From: Actinoalloteichus caeruleus DSM 43889
GTDB taxonomy: Bacteria; Actinomycetota; Actinomycetes; Mycobacteriales; Pseudonocardiaceae
DNA: 64,000 nt
Assembly (NCBI RefSeq): GCF_000429185.2
Contig: NZ_AUBJ02000001.1
Location: 3,720,001 to 3,784,000, forward strand
Direction: 5' to 3'
Position 1 is the first letter of the stretch; every line of letters starts with the position of its first letter. The notes beneath the pieces are model-generated. The model saw only the letters and a program-made list of their open reading frames with translations. It was not told where the DNA came from and made no database searches. Of this stretch, positions 44,425-56,465 are shown one piece after another. The translations under genes and the position numbers were made by a program.

Positions 44425-47400
44425 TCAGCCGAGGCCGGGAGCGTCGGGCAACGACCCCGGCCTCCCGGCCCGCAGCACCTCCTCGGCCTTCGCCTGGCCG
44501 AGGCTGGCCGTCGACCAGAAGTGGTGGTGCCACTCGTCGTCCCCCAACGCGGCCCGCACCCCCTCCCGCACCCGGCGCAGGTCGGGGTTCCCCTCGTCCA
44601 GGGTCCCCCGCAGCGCGTGCGACACGCCCAACAGCCGGGCGGCTCCCGCCGGATCGCCCGTTCGCAGCGCCACCTCGGCGTGGATCTCGGCGGCCACCGA
44701 GATCATCGGACGTTCGTAGGGGCGGGTGAAGCGGGCCAGCACCTCGTCGGCGGACGCCCTGGCGGCACCCGGGCTGCCTTCCCCCAGCGCCAGCAACGCC
44801 TCCTCGAGCATCACGAGGCCGACGAACTGCTGGGAGAGCTCGTGCCGCTGGACCCGCAACCGTGACCTGGCCCTCGCCAGCTCCTCCCTCGCCTGGACGT
44901 GGTGCCCCCGATGGCGGTGCACCTGCGCGAGCAGGCACCGCGCCCCCGCCTCCAGGCTGGAACGCCCGGCGCGGAGCGAGGCGGCCAACTGCTCGCGGAT
45001 CTCCCGTTCCCCCTCGTCGAGCCGGCCGGCGCGGATCTTCTCCTGGGCCATGCACACCCGCACGTGGACGATGTCGGGCTCGGCACCGAGTTCCGTGACC
45101 AGCGCCAGGATGCGCTCGCCGGTGCGCAGCACCGCTTCGTGGTCCCCTTCGAGGGACTGCTGGACGAGCTGGGTGAACAACGCCCGGCTGGTCCCCCAGC
45201 GATCGCCGACGGCGGTGAGGGCCCGGACCACCTCGTCCCCCGCCGCCCGGATGTCCTCGAACCGCCCCTCGATCTCCAGCAGCAACAGCCGGTTCAACTG
45301 GGTGATGGCCCGCGCCCAGGCGTCCGGTGAGGCGGACGCCCTCGCCAGGCTGGCATGGGCGGCCTCCGGCCGCCCGGCGTAGAGGGCGAGCACCGGCTCG
45401 ATCATGGTCAGCACCGGGTATCGCAGCATCGCCTCCGTTTCCCGGCAGGCCCGGTGCAGCTCGCCCCAGTCAGGTCCCACCGCTTCGGCGAAGGTCGCCC
45501 GGAGGACCGCGTGCATCGCGCGGAGCGCCGCGCGGGCCGCGGGGTCGGTCGCTGTCCCCTCGACATCCGCTTCGTCGGCGACCCGGAGGATCTCCGCGAT
45601 CCGGGCGGCGGCCTCCGGCTCGTTGGCGAAGAGCCACCAGTACCAGCCCAGGGCGATGCCGAACTCGAGCGCGAGGTCCGCCTCACACGTCTCCACCGCC
45701 CAGCGGAGCGCGGCGTGCAGGTTGTCGTGCTCGGCGTGGACCGCCGCGATCGCCGTGAGCTGGTCCTGGCCCCGCAGCAGGCGGTCGGCCCACTGGGCGA
45801 GCCGGAGGTGGTACCGGGCGTGCGTGGCCCGGAGCCGGCCGTCCTCCCCCGCGTCCCGCAACCGCTCCGCCGCGTAGGCGCGGACCGTCTCCAACATCCG
45901 GTACCGGCCGCGGCCGGCATGGTCGTCGACGATGTCGACCAGCGACTTGTCCACCAGCGAGGTGAGCAGGTAGAAGATGTCGTCGGCGGGCAGGTCCTCG
46001 CCGGCGCAGATCTCGGTGGCCGACTCCACGGTGGCGGAGTTGGCGAACACCGCGAGCCGCCGGGCCAACACCCGCTCCTGCGGCAGCAGCAGATCCCAGC
46101 TCCACTCCACCACGGCGCGCAGGGTGCGGTGCCGGGGCAACGCGGAGCGGGCGCCGGCGGCGAGCAGGCGGAACCGGTCGTCCAACCGGTCGACGAGTTG
46201 GCGGAGGGTCATCGACCGCAGTCGGGCGGCGGCGAGTTCGATCGGCAGCGGGAGCCCGTCGAGTCGGCGGCACACGTCAGCGACCGCCTCGACGTTCTCG
46301 TCGGTCAACCGGAACCCGTGCGACACGGCGGCTGCCCGGTCGGCGAAGAGCCGGACCGCCGGCGACTGGCGGATCTCGGCGTCGTCCGCCCCGTCGTCGG
46401 GAACATTCAGGGACCCGATCTGGCACAGGGCCTCCCCTGGCACGACCAGGGCTTCCCTGCTGGTGGCGAGCACCCGGAGCCGGGGACACCTGGCGAGCAG
46501 GTCCGCGACGAGGGGGGCGACCGCATCGACCAGGTGCTCGCAGTTGTCCAGCACGAGCAACGACGGCCGGCTGGCGAGCACGTCGACCAGTTCGACGATG
46601 GGCTGCCGCCACCCCGCCTGCGCGGGCATCAACGCGGTCTTGCGGACATCGAGGGCGTTGACCAGGGCGTCCACCAACTCGGCCGGGTCGCCGACGGGAG
46701 CGAGTTCCACGAAGACGGCCTCGCCCGGGTCTCCCTGGTCGTCCGGCCCCGAGGAGGGGGCCGGGGTGCCGATCGCTCCGACGAGCTCCGTCGCCATCCG
46801 GGTCTTCCCCGCACCGCCCGGCCCCACCAGGGTGACGAGCCTGGACCGGTCGAGGAGTTCCAGGGCGACCTCGAACTCGGCCTCCCGACCGACGAAACTC
46901 GTGACCGGCACCCGAGGTCCACCACGCGACCGCCGCGCGGGTGGGAGCTCGCGGCGCGTCCCGGCGGCGCTCGACACCTCGCGTTCGGTCTCCGAGCTGG
47001 GCCGGTCCGACCGCAGCAGGCGGAGGTGCAGGCCCCGCAGGGCAGGTGAGGGATCGACACCGAGCTCCTCGGCGAGGGCGCGGCGGAGACGGTCGTAGGT
47101 GGCGAGGGCGTCCGCCAGCCGTCCGACCGCCGCGAGGGCCTCGATCAGCGCGCCCGCCAGTCGCTCGCGCAGTGGCCACTCACGCACCAACGGCTCCAGC
47201 CCGCGGACCACCTCGGCGAAGTCCCCCAGAGCGGACCGGGCCTCGGCCCAGTCCTCGGTGAGGGTGAGGCGGCTCTCGACCAGCTGGTGGCGGGCCTCCT
47301 CGACGAAGGGCAACGGCGGGAGGTCCGCCAGCGGCCGTCCGCGCCAGCACGACAGCGCCTCGGTGAGGCTCCGCGCCGCGCCGGCCGTCTCCCCGGCCCT

Positions 47401-47745
47401 GGCCGCCGCCCGGCCGCGAGCGGCGAGCCGTTCGGCGCGCGGGATGTCCACGTCGCTCGGGTCCAGGTCGAGCCAGTAGCCGCCGCCTCCCGACCGGATC
47501 GCCTCCGCCGCCCCGTGCGGTCGCAGCGAGCGGCGTAGTCGTGCGACCAGGGTCTGGACGGCGTTCGCGCCTCCCGCCGGAGGATCACCAGCCCACAGGT
47601 CGGTCAGCAGGGTATCCACGGGTACCGAGCGCCCGACGTCGAGCGCCAGCCGGACGAGCAGCACCCTGAGCAAGCGACCGCCGATCTCCGCGACGCCGCC
47701 GTCGCCGGTGCGCACCTCCAGCGTTCCGAGCATCGCCACGCGCAT
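44425..47745 (-). CDS. SARP/AfsR-like regulator with OmpR-type DBD, BTAD, NB-ARC-like ATPase and TPR region
   Basis: 1106 residues. Residues 1-~95 form a winged-helix OmpR-type DNA-binding domain (LVARLRRSLRP; GGGGYWLDL). Residues ~100-245 form the bacterial transcriptional activation domain ending ELGVDPSPALRGLHLRLLR. A STAND ATPase follows, Walker A GPGGAGKTRM near 310 and Walker B LLVLDNCEHLVD near 398, then a helical TPR-like C-terminal half. Such proteins activate secondary-metabolite genes. The adjacent target candidate is the DrrAB-like exporter. No phosphorylation or effector site can be seen. Confidence 0.9.
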   Translation of the reverse strand: MRVAMLGTLEVRTGDGGVAEIGGRLLRVLLVRLALDVGRSVPVDTLLTDLWAGDPPAGGANAVQTLVARLRRSLRPHGAAEAIRSGGGGYWLDLDPSDVDIPRAERLAARGRAAARAGETAGAARSLTEALSCWRGRPLADLPPLPFVEEARHQLVESRLTLTEDWAEARSALGDFAEVVRGLEPLVREWPLRERLAGALIEALAAVGRLADALATYDRLRRALAEELGVDPSPALRGLHLRLLRSDRPSSETEREVSSAAGTRRELPPARRSRGGPRVPVTSFVGREAEFEVALELLDRSRLVTLVGPGGAGKTRMATELVGAIGTPAPSSGPDDQGDPGEAVFVELAPVGDPAELVDALVNALDVRKTALMPAQAGWRQPIVELVDVLASRPSLLVLDNCEHLVDAVAPLVADLLARCPRLRVLATSREALVVPGEALCQIGSLNVPDDGADDAEIRQSPAVRLFADRAAAVSHGFRLTDENVEAVADVCRRLDGLPLPIELAAARLRSMTLRQLVDRLDDRFRLLAAGARSALPRHRTLRAVVEWSWDLLLPQERVLARRLAVFANSATVESATEICAGEDLPADDIFYLLTSLVDKSLVDIVDDHAGRGRYRMLETVRAYAAERLRDAGEDGRLRATHARYHLRLAQWADRLLRGQDQLTAIAAVHAEHDNLHAALRWAVETCEADLALEFGIALGWYWWLFANEPEAAARIAEILRVADEADVEGTATDPAARAALRAMHAVLRATFAEAVGPDWGELHRACRETEAMLRYPVLTMIEPVLALYAGRPEAAHASLARASASPDAWARAITQLNRLLLLEIEGRFEDIRAAGDEVVRALTAVGDRWGTSRALFTQLVQQSLEGDHEAVLRTGERILALVTELGAEPDIVHVRVCMAQEKIRAGRLDEGEREIREQLAASLRAGRSSLEAGARCLLAQVHRHRGHHVQAREELARARSRLRVQRHELSQQFVGLVMLEEALLALGEGSPGAARASADEVLARFTRPYERPMISVAAEIHAEVALRTGDPAGAARLLGVSHALRGTLDEGNPDLRRVREGVRAALGDDEWHHHFWSTASLGQAKAEEVLRAGRPGSLPDAPGLG

Positions 47746-47841
47746 GGGGCCAGCCTGTCATGCGCCGCCCACCACCCGACCCCCGCCGCTCGGGGCGGCG
47801 ACGTTCGCGAGGCAACGAGGAGGCCCGACCCACCGCATGCG

Positions 47842-47875
47842 GGAGGCCCCGCCGACGGGTGTCGGCGGGGCCTCC
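47842..47875 (-). terminator. Strong hairpin after clpC
   Basis: A perfect 15-bp stem, GGAGGCCCCGCCGAC (47842-47856) with GTCGGCGGGGCCTCC (47861-47875), with a GGGT loop. It lies 18 bp beyond the clpC stop. No U-tract follows. Confidence 0.75.
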
Positions 47876-47893
47876 TCCGGCCTCGTGCCGGGA

Positions 47894-50452
<2,559 letters not shown>

Positions 50453-50969
50453 TCGCACTCCCTGACAGCGGCGACAGCGGCTTCCAACTCGCCCCAGGCA
50501 GTGACACGCAGCCCCACTGGCGCTCTGCGACGAGGTCGGCACCCTACGACCACTGTAGTAGGCATTCTCGCTGCGGCGTGCTTCCGTTAGCTCCGGAAAG
50601 CGGCCGTCACACGTCCGACAGCGGGTTCAACGGGCCGGGGCCGCCCTGAATTCCTGGTCACGCTGGGTTGTGCCGGCTGTCCGCCCAGAGCGAACACGCG
50701 GTCGCCACCGGCGCGCGCGTCCGACCTCGGGTGGCCCGAGCCGCCGCTCGGTGCCCTGGCGGACCCGCCGTCCCGGCCCGACTCCCGGCGGGGAGCCCCG
50801 TGCCGCTGGACCCCGGCGAACGCGCTGGCGGTACCGGGTCGCGCACCACGCCACCCCTCGGGGATAAGGTTAGGCAACCCTGCCCCGGCCGCCGGGCGGA
50901 ACCGAGGAGGAACAGCCGGCCGCCGGGTACCCGGGAGGACAGGGCCAGAGGAGACGAGGAACCCATCGG
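50453..50969. other. 517-bp stretch between divergent clpC and FhuF-like gene
   Basis: No convincing gene. The clpC side carries TACAGT (minus strand, near 50555), a possible -10. The right side contains an iron-box-like element at 50865-50883. Several Pro/Arg-rich open frames on both strands are shadows. Confidence 0.5.
50865..50883 (+). promoter_or_regulatory. Iron-box-like element upstream of the FhuF-like gene
   Basis: TAAGGTTAGGCAACCCTGC shares the half-site AGGTTAGGC with the actinobacterial IdeR/DmdR iron box; 13 of 19 positions match the recalled consensus TTAGGTTAGGCTCACCTAA. It lies 87 bp upstream of the GTG. Iron repression is inferred. Confidence 0.5.
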
Positions 50970-51895
50970 GTGAACCAACACCAGGTGGCGGAACGAGCCG
51001 GAGGTGACGTCGTGAGCATGCTCACCCGCGTCCGGGCGGGTCACCGGAGCGCTCCGCCCGCCCCCGAGCCCGGCACGACGATCGCCCACTCCATCGAGGC
51101 GACGCGGGCTCCCAGCTGGATGGCCCTGCGCTTCGGCGCCCCACCGGAGGAGGGGGAGACGTGGGTCGGCTGCGCGCGGGCGCTCGCCGACCCCGGGTTC
51201 TTCCCGTCCTGGCAGGCGCGGCTCGGCGACTGGCTACGGGAACGTTTCGGTGAGTCCCCGGACCGCACGACCTCCGGGTACCTGATGAGCTGGTACCTGC
51301 ACGCACCGGGGTTCCTGGCCGGCATGCTCTTCCACACCGCCCGGCGGGTTCCGCACCTCCGGCCGGCGGACCTGGCGTTCCGGCTCGCGGACTCCCGCCC
51401 ACACGTCGACGGCGTGGCCCTGCTCAGCGAGGGGTTCGCCTGCCTGCCCGACGACCCGGCGGCCGGTACGGCGCGGGCGACGGTGGTGGCCGACGAGCGG
51501 GCGCTGGCCGCGCTGCTCCGCGCGCGCTTCGTCGACCACGCGGCCCGGTTCGTCACGGCCTTCGCCCCCACACCCGGCTCGGTCGCCGCACCCTGTGGGC
51601 CGCCGCGACGGACGTGCTCGACACCGCCCTCTGGAACGCGGGGCGGCTGGGTGGCGACGAGGGGGCCGGCGTCGGCGACGCCTCGCTGGTGCTCGGGTGC
51701 TCGGACACCGACCCCCTCACCTCGGGGTCGACCCTCTACTCGGTGACGGGCGAGGACAACGGCCAGCACTGGACCCGACGCCGGCAGAGCTGCTGCTTCC
51801 ACTACGCGCTCCCCGGGGTCGAGCGGGCCTGCGTGACCTGCCCCCGGGTCTCCGACGCGGAACGGGCGGACCGGGTCCGCCGGGGTGGCGACTGA
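50970..51895 (+). pseudogene. FhuF-like ferric-siderophore reductase with a two-base frameshift
   Basis: The first ~200 codons from the GTG at 50970 (GAGGAA upstream) resemble an FhuF-type protein. The frame then switches: TLWAAATDVLDTALWNAGRL and the C-terminal [2Fe-2S] motif CC-x11-C-x2-C (CCFHYALPGVERACVTC) lie in another frame to a TGA at 51895. Removing one AC from CACACCC at 51569-51575 would restore FAPTRLGRRTLW, as expected for the family. This is either a real two-base insertion or a sequencing error. FhuF proteins reduce ferric siderophores in the cytoplasm. The iron box upstream supports that role. Confidence 0.75.
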
Positions 51896-51995
51896 GGAGG
51901 TACCCGGCTGGGGGGCGGTGGCCGTTCCGAACCGGCGGTCGTGACCGTTCCCCACCCCCTGAAGCTCGGGATGCGCTCGGGCCCGGCCGGTGGCG

Positions 51996-52847
51996 CTAGA
52001 CGGTCGTGCGATGGCGTGCCCCGACGGGCACCACCAGCGGCGTCCCGGACACCGGGTCCTCGATGACCCTGGCGTCGAGCCCGAAGACGTGGAACAGCAG
52101 GTCCTCGGTGAGCACCTCGGCCGGTTCCCCCTCGGCGACCACCTCACCACCGCGCATCGCGACCAGTCGGCGCGCGTACCGGGCGGCCAGGTTCAGGTCG
52201 TGCAGCACCATCACGACCGTTCGTCCCCTGGTCGTGTGCAACCGCTCCACCAGGTCGAGCACGTCGATCTGGTGCGCGAGGTCCAGGTAGGTGGTGGGTT
52301 CGTCGAGCAGGAGCAGCTCGGTGCCCTGGGCGAGCGCCATCGAGATCCACGCCCGCTGCCGCTGCCCACCCGAGAGTTCGTCGAGGGCCCGATCAGCCAG
52401 CCGCTCCATCCCCGTCATGCGCAGCGCATCGGCGACCGCCTCCTCGTCGGCGGAGGACCACTGGCGGTACCAGGACTGGTGCGGGTGCCTCCCCCTGGCC
52501 ACGAGGTCCGCCACGGTCAGGCCGTCCGGAGCGGTCGGTGACTGCGGGAGGATGCCGAGGACCCGGGCCACCTCGCGAGTCGGTAGCCGGTCGATCCGCT
52601 TCCCGTCGAGGAGGACCGTGCCCTCGGCCGGGGTCAGGAGCCGGCCCAGCGCCCGGAGGAGGGTGGACTTCCCACACCCGTTCGGGCCGATGACGGCCGT
52701 CACCGTGTTGTCGAGCACGTCCAGGTCCAGGTCGTGGACCACGACCCGCTCGCCGTAGGACAGCCGCAACGACCGCGCGCCCAACCGGGCGTCCGGTGGA
52801 CCGGGTCGGTCCTGGGAACGGGGCCGCGCCGGGACCGGCCTGGTCAT
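51996..52847 (-). CDS. Siderophore ABC transporter ATP-binding protein, FepC-like
   Basis: 283 residues, ATG at 52847 after GGGAGGGGGGAG. Walker A GPNGCGKST, Q-loop ILPQSPTAPDGLTV, signature LSGGQRQRAWISMALAQ, Walker B LLLLDEPTTYLDLAHQ: the last is typical of iron-siderophore importers (FepC/FhuC). No permease or binding protein is nearby, so partners must be elsewhere. It is convergent with the FhuF-like gene; together they form an iron-acquisition insert between clpC and lsr2. An iron-box candidate lies ~600 bp upstream. Confidence 0.85.
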   Translation of the reverse strand: MTRPVPARPRSQDRPGPPDARLGARSLRLSYGERVVVHDLDLDVLDNTVTAVIGPNGCGKSTLLRALGRLLTPAEGTVLLDGKRIDRLPTREVARVLGILPQSPTAPDGLTVADLVARGRHPHQSWYRQWSSADEEAVADALRMTGMERLADRALDELSGGQRQRAWISMALAQGTELLLLDEPTTYLDLAHQIDVLDLVERLHTTRGRTVVMVLHDLNLAARYARRLVAMRGGEVVAEGEPAEVLTEDLLFHVFGLDARVIEDPVSGTPLVVPVGARHRTTV

Positions 52848-53421
52848 GCTCCCCCCTCCCGGACCCCGCCACCGCCTCCTCCGGCGACAGCGACCAGCCG
52901 TCCCCGAGGGGTGGACGCACCTCGCGCGTCCCCGGCGTCACACCGAGCCGGCCGAGGTAGCTCGTGGCCGGGTGCCCCCCGCACCGGCGAAGCCGCGAGC
53001 CGGGTGCTCCGGCCCGCTCCACACCGGGATCGGTCGACCGGCAGGGCGCCCACGGCGGTGGTCCCACCCGCGCCAGGACCCGCGAGCTCCTCCGTGTTCA
53101 CGCGGGACTCGGCACCGACCAGGAGTCCGGAGGCGGCGCGGGCGGTGGGGAGGCGGCGCCGCCGGCCCCCGCCCCGCCCACTCCGGGGAGTTGGGGGCCG
53201 TCTGGCCCCTCGGCCGGGGTCGACGTGCCCCGATGCCCCGGTGCCCGCACGCCGTCTGGCGCGTGGGGCCCCGTTCCGACCAGGACCAGCCTCGGTCGGA
53301 CGGCGTCCACGACGGCGACAGCCGGCGGCGGGCTACCGCCGCGGGTGTCCGAGGTGGACGTGGCGTGCGCCCGTTCGCGAGTGGACGCGACCGCCGGCGT
53401 CCCCCTCCCGCCCCACCTCAT
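52844..53421 (-). other. Two overlapping small open frames of doubtful coding value upstream of the siderophore ATPase
   Basis: On the minus strand, 53421-53098 (107 codons) and 53101-52844 (85 codons) overlap each other by four bases, and the second overlaps the ATPase start by four. The first starts 30 bp after an iron-box-like site. However, their products are Pro/Gly/Arg-rich with no domain, and the second-codon-position GC content looks too high for coding DNA. Apart from these, the 700 bp between the ATPase and lsr2 hold nothing I recognise. They may be leader or decayed coding sequence. Confidence 0.3.
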
Positions 53422-53450
53422 GCAGCCCCCAACCCAGCCGACGTCGTTGG

Positions 53451-53469
53451 TGAGGCGAGCCTAACCGAA
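53451..53469 (-). promoter_or_regulatory. Iron-box-like element, best match in the window
   Basis: On the minus strand the site reads TTCGGTTAGGCTCGCCTCA, agreeing with the recalled consensus TTAGGTTAGGCTCACCTAA at 16 of 19 positions. It is about 600 bp upstream of the siderophore ATPase on the same strand. The regulator would be of the IdeR/DmdR (DtxR) family; inferred. Confidence 0.6.
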
Positions 53470-53549
53470 CACCACGGCCAGGTGGAGCGCGCTTCGCCCC
53501 AGCGGGCCCGTGGAGCAGGGCCGCTGGGGCGGTCGACCTCCGGTGGCGA

Positions 53550-53900
53550 TCAGTTGGCCTTGTTGTAGGCCTCGAGCACCTCGGCGGGGATCCGGCCCCG
53601 GTCCGAGACCTCCATCCCCCGCTTCCGGGCCCACTCCCGGATCGCCTGGTTCTGCTCGCGGTCCGCAGTGGTGGTGCTTCCGTTGCTCCTGCCGGCGGGC
53701 GCCCGACCAGCGGAGCGACGACGACCACCGGAACGCCGGGCGCCCTGGACGTAGCTCGCCAGCGCGTCGCGGAGCTGCGAGGCATTGTTCGACGAGAGGT
53801 CGATCTGGTAAGCGACACCGTCGAGTGCGAAGTCAACGGTCTCCTCGGCCTCGCTGCCGTCGAGATCGTCGACCAAAGTGACGGTTACCTTCTGCGCCAT
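53550..53900 (-). CDS. lsr2: Lsr2, H-NS-like nucleoid protein
   Basis: 116 residues. N-terminal dimerisation domain ([16 protein letters not shown] to ~60) with the [18 protein letters not shown] strand-helix, a basic linker rich in Arg/Gly/Ser, and a C-terminal DNA-binding domain holding the minor-groove RGR motif at 101-103. It silences AT-rich and foreign DNA. The upstream 53990-54040 interval is markedly AT-richer than its surroundings and may be an autoregulatory site. Confidence 0.97.
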   Translation of the reverse strand: MAQKVTVTLVDDLDGSEAEETVDFALDGVAYQIDLSSNNASQLRDALASYVQGARRSGGRRRSAGRAPAGRSNGSTTTADREQNQAIREWARKRGMEVSDRGRIPAEVLEAYNKAN

Positions 53901-54073
53901 AGTCCTCGTCCTTCCCCAAAAGCTCGCTCAAGGCTCAGGCCCGCCCTGGGCCAGCCCATGCCGGTTCCGGGACCAGTTCCCGACCGGTAGCGACGATCAA
54001 AATACCGGTCGCTGTTCCCACAATACTAACGCGTTTTCGGCAGGACGCACTCCGCCTAGCGAGTTCCGCTGGT

Positions 54074-55594
54074 TCATTCAGGGCGCACGAGCGGGAAGAG
54101 GATGGTCTCTCTGATGCCCAGTCCGGTCAAAGCCATCAACAGGCGGTCTATCCCCATTCCCGTGCCGCCGCTGGGGGGCATTCCGTACTCCAGTGACCGC
54201 AGGAAGTCTTCGTCCAACTGCATGGCCTCCTCGTCCCCGGCCGCCGCCAGCCTGGACTGTTCCCGCAGCCTTTCCCGTTCCACGACCGGGTCGACCAGTT
54301 CCGAGTAGCCGGTCGCCAGCTCGAAACCCCGCACATACAGGTCCCACTTCTCGGCGACCCCGGGCTTGTCCCGGTGCTGCCTGGTCAGCGGGGAGGTTTC
54401 CAGCGGGAAATCCCGGACAAAGGTCGGCTCGTGCAGCGCCGAGCCCACCAGGTGCTCCCACAGTTCCTCGACGAGCTTGCCGTGGCCGAGCTTCGCCCCG
54501 CCGCCGGCGAGGTCGAGCCCGTGGGAGGCCGCCAACGTCCGCAGTCGCTCGGCGGGGGTCTCCGGGGTGACCTCCTCCCCCACCGCCTCGGCGAGGGACT
54601 CGTACATCGTCAGCGAGGCCCACTCACCGGACAGGTCGTACTCGGAACCGTCGGCGAGCGTGACGACCTGGGTGCCGAAGACCCTGGTCGCCGCCTCCTG
54701 CACGAGCTCGCGGGTCAGGACGGCCATCGTGTCGTAGGTGCCGTAGGCCTCGTAGAACTCCAGCATGGCGAACTCGGGCGAATGCGAGGAGTCGCTGCCC
54801 TCGTTCCGGAAGTTGCGGTTGATCTCGAAAACCCGCTCGATTCCGCCGACCACGCACCGCTTCAGATACAACTCGGGGGCGATCCGCAGGAAAAGGTCGA
54901 TGTCGAAGGCGTTCGAGTGGGTGAGGAACGGCCGGGCCGCGGCCCCGCCGTGGAGGGTCTGGAGCATGGGCGTCTCGACTTCGAGGTAGCCGCGCTCGTG
55001 AAAGGACTCGCGCAGGGAGCGCACGACGGCGGACCGGGTGCGCACGGTCTCCGCCGCCTGCCGGCGGACGATGAGATCCACGTAGCGCTGCCGCACCCGG
55101 GTTTCCTCGGCCAGGTCCTTGTGGGCCACCGGCAGCGGCCGCAAAGCCTTGGAGGCCATTCGCCATTCGTCCACCAGGACGGACAACTCGCCCCGGCGGG
55201 ACGTGATGACCTCGCCGGAGACGAAAACGTGGTCGCCCAGGTCGACGTCGGCCTTCCAGGCCGACAAAGCCTCCTCCCCCACCTGCTTGAGGCTGACCAT
55301 TGCCTGCAGTTCCGCGCCGTCACCAGCACGGAGCGTGGCGAAACACAGCTTTCCGGTGTTTCGGAGGAACATGACCCGGCCGGCGACCCCGACAATCCGC
55401 CCAGTCGAGGTATCCGGGGCGAGATCGGGATTCTCCGCGCGCACCTGCCCGAGGCCGTGCGTGACGGGGAGCGAGACCGGATACGGCTCAATACCGCTCG
55501 CAAGCATCCGCTCCCGCTTCTCGCGGCGCACGCGCATCTGCTCGGGAAGGGTGTCCTCGCTGGTCACAGTGTCATTGTCCGGCTGCCCGTTCAC
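54074..55594 (-). CDS. lysS: Lysyl-tRNA synthetase, class II
   Basis: 506 residues from the GTG at 55594. OB-fold anticodon domain ([21 protein letters not shown]), motif 2 region [20 protein letters not shown] and motif 3 [19 protein letters not shown]. The second motif reads SDSSHSPEF instead of the common IDxTHNPEF, so it may be the second, LysX-related type found in some actinomycetes. A TAGTCT -10 ends 8 bp before the GTG, suggesting a leaderless transcript. It follows lsr2 as in mycobacteria. Confidence 0.93.
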   Translation of the reverse strand: MNGQPDNDTVTSEDTLPEQMRVRREKRERMLASGIEPYPVSLPVTHGLGQVRAENPDLAPDTSTGRIVGVAGRVMFLRNTGKLCFATLRAGDGAELQAMVSLKQVGEEALSAWKADVDLGDHVFVSGEVITSRRGELSVLVDEWRMASKALRPLPVAHKDLAEETRVRQRYVDLIVRRQAAETVRTRSAVVRSLRESFHERGYLEVETPMLQTLHGGAAARPFLTHSNAFDIDLFLRIAPELYLKRCVVGGIERVFEINRNFRNEGSDSSHSPEFAMLEFYEAYGTYDTMAVLTRELVQEAATRVFGTQVVTLADGSEYDLSGEWASLTMYESLAEAVGEEVTPETPAERLRTLAASHGLDLAGGGAKLGHGKLVEELWEHLVGSALHEPTFVRDFPLETSPLTRQHRDKPGVAEKWDLYVRGFELATGYSELVDPVVERERLREQSRLAAAGDEEAMQLDEDFLRSLEYGMPPSGGTGMGIDRLLMALTGLGIRETILFPLVRPE

Positions 55595-55602
55595 GGGGGA
55601 AC

Positions 55603-55608
55603 AGACTA
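55603..55608 (-). promoter_or_regulatory. -10 box of leaderless lysS transcript
   Basis: TAGTCT on the minus strand fits TANNNT and is separated from the lysS GTG by 8 bases without a ribosome site. Confidence 0.5.
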
Positions 55609-55638
55609 CGTTCCTTCCCCCCAATACCCCCAACCGGA

Positions 55639-55644
55639 TACCAT
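55639..55644 (+). promoter_or_regulatory. -10 box of leaderless methyltransferase transcript
   Basis: TACCAT fits TANNNT and ends 7 bp before the GTG at 55652. Together with the lysS -10 it packs two divergent start sites into 57 bp. Confidence 0.5.
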
Positions 55645-55651
55645 CCTCGGA

Positions 55652-56431
55652 GTGGATCACGTTGCGGTCGGCTCAGCCGACGATCGACGCTCGGACGCCG
55701 CGCAGGCCGGTTCCTTCGGGCAGGTGGCCCAGGACTACGCCGAGCACCGACCCGGCTACCCGGACCTGGCGGTGCGCTGGGCCCTCGAGCCGGTCCTGTC
55801 CAGACCCCACGTCGCCGTGCTGGACCTCGCGGCGGGCACGGGAAAGGTGACCCGGTCCGTGCGCGGGCTCGCCGCCGAGACCGTCGCGGTCGAGCCGGAC
55901 CCCCGGCTCCGCGCCGAGTTCACCCGGCGGGTGCCGGGCGTGCGCGTCCTCGACGGCAACGCCGAGGCCCTACCCCTGCCTGACGCCTCCGTCGACGCGG
56001 TCACGGTCGGCCAGGCCTTCCACTGGTTCGACGCGCCGAGGGCGCTGGACGAGATCGCCCGCGTCCTGCGGCCCGGCGGGGTGGTGGCGGCGCTCACCAA
56101 CTACAACGACGACCGGCGGGAGTGGGTGGCGGGTCTCCAGCGCACCGGGATCCCCAGCCCGGGAATCAGCGAGGAGGACCCGGACTACGTCCCGGCGCAC
56201 CCGAGGTTCGCGCCCGTGGAGACCGCCCGCTTCGAGCACGCCCACCGCCGCACGGCCGAGTCACTGGTCCAGATGATCTCCACCCACTCGTGGGTACTGG
56301 TCCAGGACCCGGACGAGCGAGAACGGATGCGGGCCGAACTCCGGTCCTACCTCGCCGGGAGGCCGGAGACCCGCGAGGGTGAGTTCGACCTCCCGCAGAT
56401 CGCCGTCGTGAACCGGGCGGTCCGCCGCTGA
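55652..56431 (+). CDS. Class I SAM-dependent methyltransferase
   Basis: 259 residues from the GTG at 55652, no ribosome site, probably leaderless. The SAM-binding motif [16 protein letters not shown], the acidic VAVEPDP after strand 2, [26 protein letters not shown] and [11 protein letters not shown] are those of the UbiE/MenG-like methyltransferase group, which act on small molecules such as quinone precursors or metabolites. It stands alone between lysS and coaX, divergent from lysS. Substrate not deducible. Confidence 0.88.
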   Translation: MDHVAVGSADDRRSDAAQAGSFGQVAQDYAEHRPGYPDLAVRWALEPVLSRPHVAVLDLAAGTGKVTRSVRGLAAETVAVEPDPRLRAEFTRRVPGVRVLDGNAEALPLPDASVDAVTVGQAFHWFDAPRALDEIARVLRPGGVVAALTNYNDDRREWVAGLQRTGIPSPGISEEDPDYVPAHPRFAPVETARFEHAHRRTAESLVQMISTHSWVLVQDPDERERMRAELRSYLAGRPETREGEFDLPQIAVVNRAVRR

Positions 56432-56465
56432 CGGGCGGCCGCCCGGCTGACGAGCGGGCAGCGGC

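Noticed and set aside
50565-50582. ClgR-box-like CGC...GCG upstream of clpC
   Set aside because: The gap between CGC and GCG is four bases rather than the five expected for the ClgR motif; too weak to report as a site.
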